Shown: positions 1 to 10,300, counted from the stretch's first letter. The stretch is 64,000 nt of DNA from Desulfobacteraceae bacterium (GCA_014237465.1 JABZFM010000006.1:124001-188000); one strand, 5' to 3'. The notes: a model not told the origin generated them from the sequence alone. Made by a program: numbers and translations.

Positions 1-265
1 TCAGCCACAAAGACAGGTATCCGTAAATATTCATTGTTCCGATCAGCCAGTACAAAAGGGTGGCAAAATGAACCATTCCGGTTAAAACACCAAGGATAAA
101 ACTATTTCGGACAGAGATATTCCGTATGGCAAAAAGCAAAAATATCAGGGCAAACCATGCGGCATATGAAAACCCCACAAGGGGAAATCCCATGGTAAGG
201 GCAATGCCGCTGATAATGGACAAAAATATTTTTTCCCGGCCGATACCGGCTGTTTGAATCATCAT
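1..265 (-). CDS. lnt: apolipoprotein N-acyltransferase, N-terminal part (cut by window edge)
   Basis: The reverse strand from 265 to the window edge encodes about 88 residues beginning MMIQTAGIGREKIFLSIISG, followed by hydrophobic stretches typical of the N-terminal membrane segments of Lnt (GFPLVGFSYAAWFALIFLLF, then LTGMVHFATLLYWLIG). Lnt is the inner-membrane enzyme that adds the third acyl chain to lipoproteins; the catalytic nitrilase domain would lie beyond the window. Two adjacent ATG codons (265 and 262) are possible starts. The family call rests on the membrane-segment pattern only, so it is likely but not certain. Confidence 0.75.
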   Translation of the reverse strand, partial: MMIQTAGIGREKIFLSIISGIALTMGFPLVGFSYAAWFALIFLLFAIRNISVRNSFILGVLTGMVHFATLLYWLIGTMNIYGYLSLWL

Positions 266-542
266 TTTTTAAAATTTTCGCAGATTTTTTTTGAAAATCT
301 ATTTCATTATAACTTTAACATATTCAAATTGATAAAAAAACCAACCATTCTGAGACAGATAAGTTAGCATTAATACGGGTTATGTCAACATTGTTTACGC
401 AGCTTTCGTAACAGATTTACGAACAATTTAAAATGGTTTTTAAAAGTCACGCATGAAATGAAATTTTTGCGTATCTGTTATTTTTTGTAAAAAGAATAAT
501 TTTAATGTATATGAGATATTTAAAATTCAAACTTAATTGTCC

Positions 543-684
543 CGTAAAAAATCAGATTTCGACGGCAAAGTATAAAAATTCAAATTTGAGGCGTACAAAT
601 TCTGAGGAATGAGACGTAGCTTGCCTACTCCGCAGTGACGAGGAATGCAGTACAACAAAAAATTTGGATTTTTTACGAAGCCGG
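543..684. repeat. family A miniature repeat, copy A1
   Basis: A roughly 142-bp non-coding element with inverted ends: it starts CGTAAAAAATC and finishes GATTTTTTACGAAGCCGG. The interior (AATTCTGAGGAATGAG, then CTACTCCGCAGTGACGA) recurs in the copies near 40705 and 56536. It lies just upstream of rfbD. The remainder of the 266-713 gap is AT-rich and shows no gene; it should hold the divergent promoters for lnt and the rhamnose genes, but I cannot place them. Confidence 0.8.
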
Positions 685-713
685 TAAACTTCACAAACAG
701 GTAAAGACTCATA

Positions 714-1589
714 ATGAACATACTGATTACCGGCGGAAACGGTCAACTGGGAAAAGACTGTGAACATGTTTTTAAAAACAGCTGCCAAACAACCTGTATC
801 GACATTGAAGATCTTGATATCACTGATCCGGATCATGTCGAAGCCGTTGTCAAACAAGTCCGGCCGGGCATCATCATTAATTGTGCGGCGTTTACCCAGG
901 TGGACGCCTGTGAGACCCAAAAAAAACCGGCCTGGAATGTCAATGTCACCGGCCCGAAAAATCTGGCTAAAAGTGCCCGGAAAAATAACTCACTTTTAGT
1001 TCACATCTCAACCGACTATGTATTTGACGGAAAAAAGGAGCCGCCGGGACAATATTCAGAAACCGATACCGCAGCGCCGCTTTCTTATTACGGAATAACC
1101 AAACGCGAAGGCGAGCTTGCCGTCATTCATCACACAAGTAATCATATTATCCTCCGCACGGCATGGCTGTACGGATTTTACGGTCAGAACTTTTTGAAAA
1201 CCATCCTTAAAAAAGCCCTGAACCAACCGGCAATACCGCTTAAAATCGTAAACGACCAGTTTGGTACCCCCACCTGGAGCTACCGCCTGGCCCTTCAAAT
1301 AGCACATCTGGTTAAAAATAAAGGACAGGGCATTTACCACGCCTCTTCCGAAGGTGCCTGTTCCTGGTATGACTTTGCAAAATATTTTCTTGAAAAATTA
1401 AGTGTCGCCTATAATATAAGACCCTGTACAACTGATGAATATCCGACACCTGCCGCCCGGCCAAAATGTTCAATTCTTGACAACCGGCGCCTTAAAAATG
1501 AAAAACTAAACATAATGCAGCACTGGCAGAAGGATCTGGATGAGTATATCCATCAATACGGACAACGATTAATCACGACAATCTCGTAA
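714..1589 (+). CDS. rfbD: dTDP-4-dehydrorhamnose reductase
   Basis: A 291-residue extended SDR that reduces dTDP-4-dehydro-L-rhamnose to dTDP-L-rhamnose with NAD(P)H, the last step of activated rhamnose synthesis for surface polysaccharide. It shows the N-terminal nucleotide-binding motif ITGGNGQLG, the family segment STDYVFDG, and the YxxxK catalytic pair in SYYGITKREGE. Length is normal for RmlD. It is the first of four rhamnose genes on this strand. The last codons and the TAA stop lie inside a family A repeat (from 1584), so the C-terminus has been set by that element. Confidence 0.93.
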   Translation: MNILITGGNGQLGKDCEHVFKNSCQTTCIDIEDLDITDPDHVEAVVKQVRPGIIINCAAFTQVDACETQKKPAWNVNVTGPKNLAKSARKNNSLLVHISTDYVFDGKKEPPGQYSETDTAAPLSYYGITKREGELAVIHHTSNHIILRTAWLYGFYGQNFLKTILKKALNQPAIPLKIVNDQFGTPTWSYRLALQIAHLVKNKGQGIYHASSEGACSWYDFAKYFLEKLSVAYNIRPCTTDEYPTPAARPKCSILDNRRLKNEKLNIMQHWQKDLDEYIHQYGQRLITTIS

Positions 1590-1740
1590 AAAGTCGAATT
1601 TCGATGGCAAAGAAAAAACTCCACCAATCTTATAAAATTGGCAAGGCGCGCAAATTCTGAGTGATGATTCGTACTTAGCGTACTTTGAAGAAACGAAGAA
1701 TGCAGCGCAACGCAGAAGTTGGACTTTTTACGAAGCCATC
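1584..1740. repeat. family A miniature repeat, copy A2, overlapping the rfbD stop
   Basis: A 157-bp element with inverted ends TCGTAAAAAGTC and GACTTTTTACGA, the latter followed by AGCCATC. The left end contains the stop codon of rfbD. The interior resembles the other copies (GGCGCGCAAATTCTGAG) but has a diverged centre. It separates rfbD from rfbB. Confidence 0.85.
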
Positions 1741-1783
1741 AATCCTGGACTGCCGACAATAACCCTACACAGGAGCTGACTTA

Positions 1784-2830
1784 ATGAACCTGCTCGTCAC
1801 CGGCGGTTGCGGTTTTATCGGAACCAACTTTATCCGCTACCTTTTAAACAACTCCGATTTTACCGGACGCATTATCAATGTTGACCGGCTCACGTATGCC
1901 GGAAATCCGGAAAATCTGGCAGACATTGAAAAAATGTTTCCAGACCACTATACATTTGTTCAGGCCGATATCTGTGACCCGGAGAAAATGACCGGGATTT
2001 TTGACGACCATGACATAGACACGGTCTGTCACTTTGCCGCAGAATCCCATGTGGACCGGTCGATTGTCTCACCGGATGATTTTATCAAAACAAATATCAT
2101 CGGCACCTTTAACCTGCTTGAAACCTCAAGAAACCGAAAAAACCGGCTGGCCCGATTTCACCACATCAGCACGGACGAAGTATACGGCAGCCTGGGAAAA
2201 GACGGTTATTTTGTTGAAACAACCCCATACCAGCCCAGCAGCCCGTATTCAGCCTCCAAAGCATCCTCGGACCACCTGGTCCGGGCATACCACACCACCT
2301 ACAATCTGCCGGTGACCCTGTCCAATTGTTCAAACAATTACGGCCCTTACCAGTTTCCGGAAAAACTGATACCGCTCATGATTTTAAATGCTCTTGAAGG
2401 AAAGCCCCTGCCGGTATATGGTGACGGAAAAAATGTCCGGGACTGGCTGTATGTGGATGATCACTGCAGCGCCATCTGGAAAATTATCCGACACGGCAAG
2501 GAAGGAGAAACCTATAATGTCGGCGGGGACTGTGAACTGGAAAACATAAAACTGGTTGAAATGATTTGTGATGCCATTGACAACAGGATCGGTAAAGACT
2601 CAGACAAGTCCCGGAAAGAACTGATCACGTTTGTTACAGACAGACCCGGACATGACCAAAGATATGCCATTGACGCTTCGAAAATCAGAAATGAGATCGG
2701 ATGGACGCCAAAAACCACTATTGAAACAGGACTGGACCATACCATAAAATGGTACCTGGATCATATGGAATGGGTAGACCATGTCAAAAGCGGAGAATAC
2801 CAATCCTGGATCAGTAAGCATTATAAATAA
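1784..2830 (+). CDS. rfbB: dTDP-glucose 4,6-dehydratase
   Basis: A 348-residue extended SDR that converts dTDP-glucose to dTDP-4-dehydro-6-deoxyglucose, using a bound NAD+. Visible landmarks are VTGGCGFIGTNFIR at the N-terminus, HFAAESHVDRS, the active-site region STDEVYG and the catalytic YSASKASSDHLVRAY. The length is standard. The start is supported by an AGGAG ribosome site just before the ATG. It belongs to the rhamnose set, although a repeat separates it from rfbD. Confidence 0.96.
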   Translation: MNLLVTGGCGFIGTNFIRYLLNNSDFTGRIINVDRLTYAGNPENLADIEKMFPDHYTFVQADICDPEKMTGIFDDHDIDTVCHFAAESHVDRSIVSPDDFIKTNIIGTFNLLETSRNRKNRLARFHHISTDEVYGSLGKDGYFVETTPYQPSSPYSASKASSDHLVRAYHTTYNLPVTLSNCSNNYGPYQFPEKLIPLMILNALEGKPLPVYGDGKNVRDWLYVDDHCSAIWKIIRHGKEGETYNVGGDCELENIKLVEMICDAIDNRIGKDSDKSRKELITFVTDRPGHDQRYAIDASKIRNEIGWTPKTTIETGLDHTIKWYLDHMEWVDHVKSGEYQSWISKHYK

Positions 2831-2923
2831 ATCCTGATCCTGAAGATGGGGCATGATACGATTGAATCAATAGATAGCTTGAATTACCGTTATTAATATA
2901 AATTTAGATGATAAGGATTTATT

Positions 2924-3817
2924 ATGAAAGGGATTATTCTTGCCGGCGGTTCCGGAACACGCCTGTATCCGCTAACCCGGGTAACCAGTAAACAGCTTTT
3001 GCCTGTTTACGACAAGCCCATGATTTATTACCCCCTGGCAGTGCTGATGCTCGGCGGTATCCGCGACATTTTGATCATCTCAACCCCGCATGACCTGCCG
3101 AATTTCAAAGAGCTTCTGGGAGATGGATCCTGGCTTGGCATTTCCCTGAGTTATAAAGAACAGCCTCGTCCCGAAGGCCTGGCCCAGGCCTTTATCCTCG
3201 GAGAATCATTTATCGGGGATGATCCGGTCTGCCTGATCCTGGGCGACAACCTGTTCCACGGTCATAATCTTTCCGGAATCATCAAAAATGCATTGCATGT
3301 CAATCACGGCGGGTTAGTTTTCGGCTACCGGGTCAATGATCCGGAGCGGTATGGGGTCGTGGAATTCGGTGATAACGGAAATGTTGTCGGCATTGAAGAA
3401 AAACCCGAAAACCCCAAATCAAAATACGCGGTCTCCGGCCTTTATGTCTATGACAATAAGGTCGTTCAAATCGCAAAAGACCTGAAACCGTCTGATCGCG
3501 GGGAACTTGAGATCACGGATGTTAACAGGGAATATCTCCGCAAAGATGCCCTTAAAGTAGAAATCCTTGGTCGGGGGTTTGCCTGGATGGATATGGGGAC
3601 ACATGAATCCATGCAGCAGGCGGCCAGTTACGTTCGTGCGATCCAGAACCGACAGGGATTTAAAATTGCCTGTGTTGAAGAGATCGCCTACCGGCTGGGC
3701 TATATAAACAGCAATCAATTAAAACAAATTGCATCTGAAATGATAAAAAATGAGTATGGACAATATCTTCATGAAATTTCTGAACTAAAGCCCTCGGAAC
3801 TTGCCAAATGGATGTAA
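2924..3817 (+). CDS. rfbA: glucose-1-phosphate thymidylyltransferase
   Basis: A 297-residue nucleotidyltransferase that joins dTTP and glucose-1-phosphate to make dTDP-glucose, the entry step of rhamnose synthesis. It has the signature [11 protein letters not shown], then [16 protein letters not shown] and the metal-site segment LGDNLFHG. An AAGGA site precedes the ATG. It overlaps the next gene, rfbC, by 10 bases, consistent with translational coupling. Confidence 0.96.
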   Translation: MKGIILAGGSGTRLYPLTRVTSKQLLPVYDKPMIYYPLAVLMLGGIRDILIISTPHDLPNFKELLGDGSWLGISLSYKEQPRPEGLAQAFILGESFIGDDPVCLILGDNLFHGHNLSGIIKNALHVNHGGLVFGYRVNDPERYGVVEFGDNGNVVGIEEKPENPKSKYAVSGLYVYDNKVVQIAKDLKPSDRGELEITDVNREYLRKDALKVEILGRGFAWMDMGTHESMQQAASYVRAIQNRQGFKIACVEEIAYRLGYINSNQLKQIASEMIKNEYGQYLHEISELKPSELAKWM

Positions 3818-4371
3818 ATATCAAACAATTAGGCCTTCCGGGAGTCTATGTTATTGAACCGGTATGCTTTGAAGACCTTCGCGGTTTTTTCCTGGAAACC
3901 TTTCATCAGCAAAAGTATGAAGCCGCAGGCATTGCCCGGACATTTGTTCAGGACAACCTCTCCCATTCAAGCCGGGGGGTTCTCAGGGGACTCCATTATC
4001 AGCTGAAGCACCCCCAGGGAAAATTGATCTATGCGGTGACCGGCAGCATTTTTGATGTGGCGGTGGATATTCGCCTGGGGTCGCCCACTTTCGGCCAATG
4101 GACGGGGGCGAAATTATCGGCGGCAGACAAGCAACAAATTTATATCCCGGAAGGGTTTGCCCATGGATTTGTGGTTTTGAGTGAATCTGCGGATGTTATC
4201 TACAAATGCACGGATTTATATGCACCGGGGGATGAATATGGCATTTTATGGTCTGACCCTGCCATCGGAATCAACTGGCCGGTTGATTCCCCGGTCCTTT
4301 CCCGGAAAGATCTTGAGAATCCCGAGTTAAAAAAAATCCCCCGCACCTGCTTACCGATCTGGCATCGATAA
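3808..4371 (+). CDS. rfbC: dTDP-4-dehydrorhamnose 3,5-epimerase
   Basis: A 187-residue cupin-fold epimerase that makes dTDP-4-dehydro-L-rhamnose from the 6-deoxyglucose intermediate. Conserved segments are [29 protein letters not shown] (the His is part of the catalytic site) and [13 protein letters not shown]. The start overlaps the end of rfbA. It is the last gene of the rhamnose set. Confidence 0.96.
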   Translation: MDVNIKQLGLPGVYVIEPVCFEDLRGFFLETFHQQKYEAAGIARTFVQDNLSHSSRGVLRGLHYQLKHPQGKLIYAVTGSIFDVAVDIRLGSPTFGQWTGAKLSAADKQQIYIPEGFAHGFVVLSESADVIYKCTDLYAPGDEYGILWSDPAIGINWPVDSPVLSRKDLENPELKKIPRTCLPIWHR

Positions 4372-4404
4372 AAAACAAAATATCCTTAGATTTCAATAAT
4401 ATGA

Positions 4405-4459
4405 ATTGACTTGATAAAATATGTATTGACTTTTAAAGTCAACGGCGTTACCTTAACGC
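4405..4459. promoter_or_regulatory. tandem palindromes upstream of the TetR/glycyl-radical operon
   Basis: Two adjacent inverted repeats are visible. TTGACTT-TTA-AAGTCAA spans 4426-4442 with perfect 7-base arms, and GCGTTA-CCT-TAACGC spans 4445-4459 with perfect 6-base arms. The half-site ATTGACTT also occurs 20 bases earlier (4405-4412). TTGACT at 4426 could serve as a -35 element with TACCTT at 4449 as a weak -10. Symmetry and location suit a TetR-type operator, probably for the regulator at 4645; this is inference. Confidence 0.5.
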
Positions 4460-4470
4460 TGTAAACTTAA

Positions 4471-4627
4471 CAGGGTGTTGTAAAACGTTATGAGCGCAGG
4501 CCAAATAAATCAAAATCAGACAAGGCAAAATTTACACGAAAAAACGGAGTTTATGTTTTATAAATGAGCATTTTGAGCGTCAATTTTAACGCTGTATGGC
4601 CAAGCGCAATAGTTTTTCAATAACCTG
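4471..4627. repeat. miniature inverted-repeat element, family C
   Basis: A 157-bp non-coding stretch with imperfect inverted ends: CAGGGTGTTGTAAAACGTTA at the left, and at the right a segment whose reverse complement begins CAGGTTATTGAAAAACTATT. It sits between the palindromes at 4426-4459 and the TetR start, so it may separate the promoter from its gene. No second copy was found in this window. Confidence 0.55.
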
Positions 4628-4644
4628 AAAAAAAGGATAAACCC

Positions 4645-5349
4645 ATGCCCCGGCCCAGAAAAAGTGTTGCTGAATTCGAAACCATTAAAGAACAAATTCT
4701 TGAAGAAGCATTGAAGCTGATGAACCGTCACGGGTTTGACGGTTTTTCCATGCGAAAGCTGGGCAGCCGGCTAGGGGTGTCGGCAAAAACCATTTACAAT
4801 TATTATCAAAACAAGGACGATCTCTACCTGGCCATTTTAACCCGCGGCTTTGAACAATTGTTTGACCGGTTTAACACGGCATTTTCAACCCATCAGGCCC
4901 CCCTGGAAAAATTGAAAGCCATGGGCCGGGCGTACCTGACATTCGGCCTGGAACATGCAAACATCTACAATCTCATGTTCACATGGCATGTGCCCAAATT
5001 CAAGGACTATATCGGAACCCCCATGGAACCGGTGGCCCAGCTTGAACTGGAAACCGCGCTCAAAGTATCGGAAATTTTTATGCAGGCGATTAAAGAGGCC
5101 GCCGGCAATGATGCCATGTCCGAAGATACAGCCCGGTTTCACATGATCTGTGCGTGGAGCCAGATGCACGGATTTATTGCCGGAATCAATAATACCCTGC
5201 TGGATTATATGCATGATAATCCTGTGACGTTAAAAGAGAAAATACTGGACCAGGTATTTGATCAGTTTAAATATCAGCTGAAAAATAAAAACACCGGAGA
5301 AAATGTTTATCCGATTCATTCTATCGAACCGACCGCCCCCAAACCATAA
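4645..5349 (+). CDS. TetR-family transcriptional regulator
   Basis: A 234-residue regulator with an N-terminal helix-turn-helix (about residues 12-60: EALKLMNRHGFDGFSMRKLG, then LGVSAKTIYNYYQNKDDLY) and a divergent ligand-binding C-terminal half, the usual TetR layout. These proteins repress transcription until a small molecule binds. An AAAGGAT site precedes the ATG. It is the first gene of the activase-SDR-glycyl-radical-enzyme run, with 19 bases to the activase, so it probably senses a substrate or product of that pathway; the ligand cannot be told from sequence. Confidence 0.88.
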   Translation: MPRPRKSVAEFETIKEQILEEALKLMNRHGFDGFSMRKLGSRLGVSAKTIYNYYQNKDDLYLAILTRGFEQLFDRFNTAFSTHQAPLEKLKAMGRAYLTFGLEHANIYNLMFTWHVPKFKDYIGTPMEPVAQLELETALKVSEIFMQAIKEAAGNDAMSEDTARFHMICAWSQMHGFIAGINNTLLDYMHDNPVTLKEKILDQVFDQFKYQLKNKNTGENVYPIHSIEPTAPKP

Positions 5350-5368
5350 CCTACTTTTCGATGATAAT

Positions 5369-6292
5369 ATGATGCAAAAAACACCGCTGATTCTTGACAT
5401 AAAAGGCAATTCATTAGATGACGGCCCCGGCATCCGGACGGTTGTTTTCTTTAAAGGATGTCCCCTGTCCTGTGTGTGGTGTCACAACCCGGAAAGCAAA
5501 AAAGCCGGTGCCGAGATATCTTTTGATAAAACAGAATGTGTTGGGTGCGACACCTGCATCCAGTCCTGCCCGGAAAACGCCCTGGATCGTAAAAATCCGT
5601 TTTTCATTGACCGGGCCCAATGCACCCTTTGCGGTGTCTGTGTGGAGAATTGTCCGTCGGGCGCCCTGTCCATGGTTGGTAAAACAATGCGCATAGAAGA
5701 TATCGTCGCAATGGCTGCAAAGGACAAACCGTTTTACAAAAATTCCAACGGCGGCGTGACATTGTCCGGCGGCGAACCCACGCTGTTTATGGACTTTTTA
5801 TCCGACCTGCTCAAACACCTCAAAGACGAGGGCATCCACACACTTGTCGAAACCTGCGGTCTTTTTGAATTCCAACAGTTTGAAAAAAAAATTTTGCCAT
5901 ATATTGACACCATCTATTATGATATCAAAATACATGATCCTGACGCTCACAAACAATTTTGCGGCGTTAAAAATGATCTGATCCTGAAAAACTTTATTAA
6001 GTTAAACGCCATTTCAGCTGAAAACGGCCTTGAACTGCTTGCCCGCACACCGCTCATACCCAACATTACTGCGACGGATAAAAACCTGAACCAAATAGCG
6101 GGTTTTTTAAAAACCCTGAAAATCCGGCAAGCCCGATTACTTGCTTACAATCCTTTGTGGCATGAAAAAAATGAAAAAATCGGAACCCAAAATTCCTTTC
6201 AAAACAACAAAGATATGACCACCTGGATCCCGAAAGAAAAACTCGAAACGTATCGATCCATATTCACTGAAAAAGGCATTCATACAGGATAA
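5369..6292 (+). CDS. glycyl-radical enzyme activating enzyme (radical SAM)
   Basis: A 307-residue radical SAM activase. Cys31, Cys35 and Cys38 in KGCPLSCVWCHNPE form the CX3CX2C site of the SAM-binding cluster. An inserted ferredoxin domain follows with two CX2CX2CX3C sets (CVGCDTCIQSCP and CTLCGVCVENCP), and GGVTLSGGEPTLF is the SAM-contact motif. Such enzymes abstract a hydrogen from glycine in a partner glycyl-radical enzyme, here almost certainly the protein at 7358. The reading frame is open back to 5303, but the ATG at 5369 is preferred because it avoids overlap with the TetR gene and begins at the usual family N-terminus (LDIKGNSLDDGPG). Confidence 0.95.
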   Translation: MMQKTPLILDIKGNSLDDGPGIRTVVFFKGCPLSCVWCHNPESKKAGAEISFDKTECVGCDTCIQSCPENALDRKNPFFIDRAQCTLCGVCVENCPSGALSMVGKTMRIEDIVAMAAKDKPFYKNSNGGVTLSGGEPTLFMDFLSDLLKHLKDEGIHTLVETCGLFEFQQFEKKILPYIDTIYYDIKIHDPDAHKQFCGVKNDLILKNFIKLNAISAENGLELLARTPLIPNITATDKNLNQIAGFLKTLKIRQARLLAYNPLWHEKNEKIGTQNSFQNNKDMTTWIPKEKLETYRSIFTEKGIHTG

Positions 6293-6313
6293 ATATTTAT
6301 GCAAGGGGGAACC

Positions 6314-7300
6314 ATGAGCAAAAAAGCGCTGGTGACAGGGGCCACCGGATTTATCGGAAGCCGGTTATGCAGGGAGTTGAAAAAAGAGAACTGGGAAATC
6401 CGGGCACTGGCTCTGGAAGGTGAAAACTGCGACCATATTTCAGATGATGTTTCAGAGATTGTCACAGGAGACATTACCCGCCGGCAAACCCTGGACGGAA
6501 TCGGCGACGGCATGGATGTGGTGTTTCACCTGGCAGCCCGTGTCCTGGATTACGGATCTAAAAAACAGTTTTATGCGCCTATTTATGACGGCACGCAAAA
6601 CATGCTTCAAGCCTGTGCAAACCAGGCGTCCAGATTCCTGTTTGTCAGCTCCATTGCCGCGTGCGGCCTGGGCAAACACTTAAAGGGGTTTACCGAAACG
6701 GATATCCCCAAAAAATCCGGGATCCCATATAATGATGCCAAAAATGACGCGGAAAAACGAGTCCGGTCCTATCAGGGCCAATTTAAAAACGGATGTGTCA
6801 TTGTCCGGCCGTCCAACGTGATCGGCCCAAGAAGCGCCTGGGTGGATGAACTGGGAAAGCAATTCCTCAAATCCGTTGTCCCCTTAATTGACAAGGGACA
6901 ATACAGTGCCAGCCTGATTTATGTGGATAACCTGGTCAATGGAATCCTGTTAGCCGGTGAAACAGACGCTGCATCCGGCCAGACATATCAGTTCAGGGAC
7001 GACTGGGATGTTACCTGGAAACAGTATTTAACGGATTTATCCGCCCTTGTCGGGAAAAAACCAATGGGCAGTGTCCCCTATTCCGTGGCATGGGCCATCG
7101 CCACTGTTGCCGAAAAGCTGACCACCCCCCTCGGCATCCGGCCGCCGGCAACCCGGCTGGCTGCTGCCGTCATGGGCCGAGACAATGACGTGGATACCTC
7201 CAAGGCACAGAAAGAACTGGGCTGGCAGACAAAAATTTCATACCCCGAAGCCATGGATCAGATCGGTACATGGGTTCGAGATAATTTATTAACTAATTAA
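6314..7300 (+). CDS. NAD(P)-dependent epimerase/dehydratase-type SDR (3-beta-HSD-like)
   Basis: A 328-residue extended SDR with TGATGFIGSRL at the N-terminus, the segment DVVFHLAARV, SSIAACG as the serine region and YNDAKNDAEK as the YxxxK catalytic pair. The layout resembles the 3-beta-hydroxysteroid dehydrogenase/NSDHL and dihydroflavonol-reductase branch rather than sugar-nucleotide enzymes; that placement is my reading of the pattern. The start is chosen at 6314 because AAGGGGGA lies 5 bases before it. It sits between activase and glycyl-radical enzyme, an unusual position, and presumably oxidises or reduces an alcohol/ketone in the same pathway. Confidence 0.85.
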   Translation: MSKKALVTGATGFIGSRLCRELKKENWEIRALALEGENCDHISDDVSEIVTGDITRRQTLDGIGDGMDVVFHLAARVLDYGSKKQFYAPIYDGTQNMLQACANQASRFLFVSSIAACGLGKHLKGFTETDIPKKSGIPYNDAKNDAEKRVRSYQGQFKNGCVIVRPSNVIGPRSAWVDELGKQFLKSVVPLIDKGQYSASLIYVDNLVNGILLAGETDAASGQTYQFRDDWDVTWKQYLTDLSALVGKKPMGSVPYSVAWAIATVAEKLTTPLGIRPPATRLAAAVMGRDNDVDTSKAQKELGWQTKISYPEAMDQIGTWVRDNLLTN

Positions 7301-7357
7301 AATTGACGGTGAAATAAATTGTAGCTTTTTGCAAAACCATCAAATAGGAGATTCCTT

Positions 7358-10300
7358 ATGTTCTTCTTCCAGCCAACCACCGCCAGGATAAAATTTTCCC
7401 CGACCAATATTTTATTAAATACCCTTTTGCGGGTGTTTGCGGCCAATTTTAATTTTCGGCCCGGACTGAAAAAATACTTAAAAAGCGACCAGGGCTGGAT
7501 CGATTTTACGATCGGGTTTCGAACAGATTCAGGTTCGGTAAAAGCCGCGGTACTGTTTAAGAACGGTAAAGTGAGTGTTTCGAAAATCATTCCTGAAAAA
7601 GTAGATACCATGCTGACGTTTCACTCAGACGGCGCTGTCCTTAAACTGCTGGGGGCAACGCCGACCGAGCAGATTTTTATGGTTTTAAAAGGCCAGTTAA
7701 GCCCCAAAGGAAATCAATCTTATCTTAATCTTTTCTTCTTTTTCCTGTCATTGCTCTTAAATTCCAAACAGAAAAAACTCATGGAAAAAGAGCGTAAAAT
7801 TTCGAAAAAAGAACTATTAAAGGAATCTCCGACCGCGAAAACGGAACTCAGCGACGACCTGATCAAACGATTTGGCGTTCGAATGAAAGCCGATACCATT
7901 GATAAAAATGTAAAATACCTGAAAGATCCGTTTTTATCTGATTACGGCCTGGATAATTTTCCCCGTGTAAAAAAATATTTAGACATTCATTTTGAAGTCA
8001 AGCCCGAGGTCTGCCCGGAACTGCCAAAGCTTGTGACGGATTGGCACAAGGCAAATGGCTATGAAACGGATAAAAACGGCAAGCCCTGGAATCCCCTTTT
8101 GAGAAAGGCCCATGCCTATAAATATTTAATGGAAAATCGAAAACCGCTTATCCGGGGAAACGATCTGATTGCCGGCACCACCACAACCAAAGATATCGGC
8201 GTGGTGGTTTACCCGGAAGGCCACGGCACCATGATCTGGGGGGAACTCCTGACCGTACCCCACCGGACATTAAATCCCTATGATGTATCCGAAGAAACAT
8301 TAAATATCCTTCACCATGAGATCTTTCCCTTTTGGTCAAAACGCAATTTCAAGGAATGGGTGAGGGAAGAATATGACAGCCCCCTGTGCCAGCAGATTGA
8401 TGAACGCTTTGCCATCTATTTTATCTGGAAATCGGTCACCATTTCCCATACCATCCCGGATTTCCCCAAACTCCTGAGCATGGGAACCAGCGGCATTATT
8501 TCTGAAATTAATGATCAGATGAAATCCTTTGCAAAAAATTCAAATGAAAAAAATACCCTTGAAGCCATGATTCTCTGCCTGGAAGGGCTGACCGCATATT
8601 CAAAAAATCTGGCCAAAACCGCGGCCAGTGCCGCAGCATCTGAAAATAATCCGCAGCGTAAGGCAGAGCTTGAAAAACTGGCCAAAACCTGCGATCAGGT
8701 GGTTGAAAAACCCGCCCGGACCCTGGATGAAGCGGTCAATGCCATGTGGATATCCTGGGTGGGCCTGCACATGGAGAGCACCAATGCCGGGCTGTCCCTG
8801 GGCCGCCTGGACCAGTGGCTCCAGCCCTATTTTCTGGCAGATATGGAAAAACTGAATTCCGGACCGGAACAAGCGAAATACATCAAACATGCTGTTGAAC
8901 TCATTGGCTGTTTTTACATGCGCTGCACCGACCACCTGCCCCTGACCCCGGATATTGCCAACTGGGTGTTTGGCGGCAGTTCCTCGGACCAGGCCATTAC
9001 GTTGGGCGGCGTAACGCCAGAAGGAGACGACGGGGTCTGCGACATGACCTATATCTTTTTAAAAGTCACGGAAATGCTTTCCATCCGGGACCCCAATGTC
9101 AATGCCCGGTTTAACCCGGACAAAAACAGCGACACCTATTTAAAGCGGCTGTGCGAAGTCAACCTGATCACGTCTGCCACACCGTCCATGCACAATGATA
9201 ACGAAGTCATGGCGTCTTTGGAAGAATTCAACTATGAGATTGAAGACCTGCGGAACTGGTCCGCTACTGGGTGCGTGGAGCCCACCCTGTCCGGTAAACA
9301 TATCGGCCATACCAATTTTCAGATGATGAACATGGTGGCCGCCCTTGAAATGGCGTTAAACAACGGAAAACACCCGCTGCTTAACTGGAAGTTAGGTCCA
9401 AACACAGGAGAAATTGGCACCGGAAAAATTAACAACGACAACATAGCAGATAAACCGTTTAAAACCTTTGATGATTTTTTTAACGCATTTATCACCCAGT
9501 TTAAGTTCATCATTGATCAGTCCATTGAATACAATGAAATGCTGGCCCAAGCCCATCAGGTCATCCGCCCCACGCCCCTGCTGTCTTCAGTAATCGGCGA
9601 CTGCATCAGTAAAGGAAAAGACGTGACTATCGGCGGCGCCAAATACAACAGCTCCGGCGCAGCGCTGATCGGGCTGGCAGATATCACGGATTCACTCCTG
9701 GTCATTAAAAAACTGGTGTATGATGACAAAAAAGTGTCGTTTGCTGACCTGAAAAAGGCGGTGGATGAAAATTTTGAAAATGATCCGGCCCTGCATGCCA
9801 TGGTCACTAAAAAAGTACCTTTGTTCGGGTCCGGCAGTGATGAAGCCGTGGCAATGGCGGACCGGATTGCCAAATTCGCCCATGATTATTATGGCAGCAA
9901 AAAACACTATCGCGGTGGCAAGTACACGGTGGGCTTCTGGTCCATGTCCAACCATGTGGCATACGGCACCTTGACCGGTGCCCTGCCGTCCGGGCGGCTG
10001 AGCGGCAAGGCATTCACCCCGGGACTGACCCCGGAACCCAATGCATCTAAAAATCTGCTGGACAATATCCGGGACGTGGCCCGGCTGGATACGAAAAACA
10101 TCAACAACAATATCGCGTTTAACGTGAAAGTGATTCCAACTCCCGAAGACACACGGGAAAAAACCGTTAATGACATGTTCTCCTATGTGAAAACCTATTT
10201 TGATCTGGGCGGCATGCAGATGCAGATGAACGTGGTGACCTCGGAAACACTCAAGGACGCCATGGCACACCCGGAGAACTACCGGAACCTGCTGGTGCGA

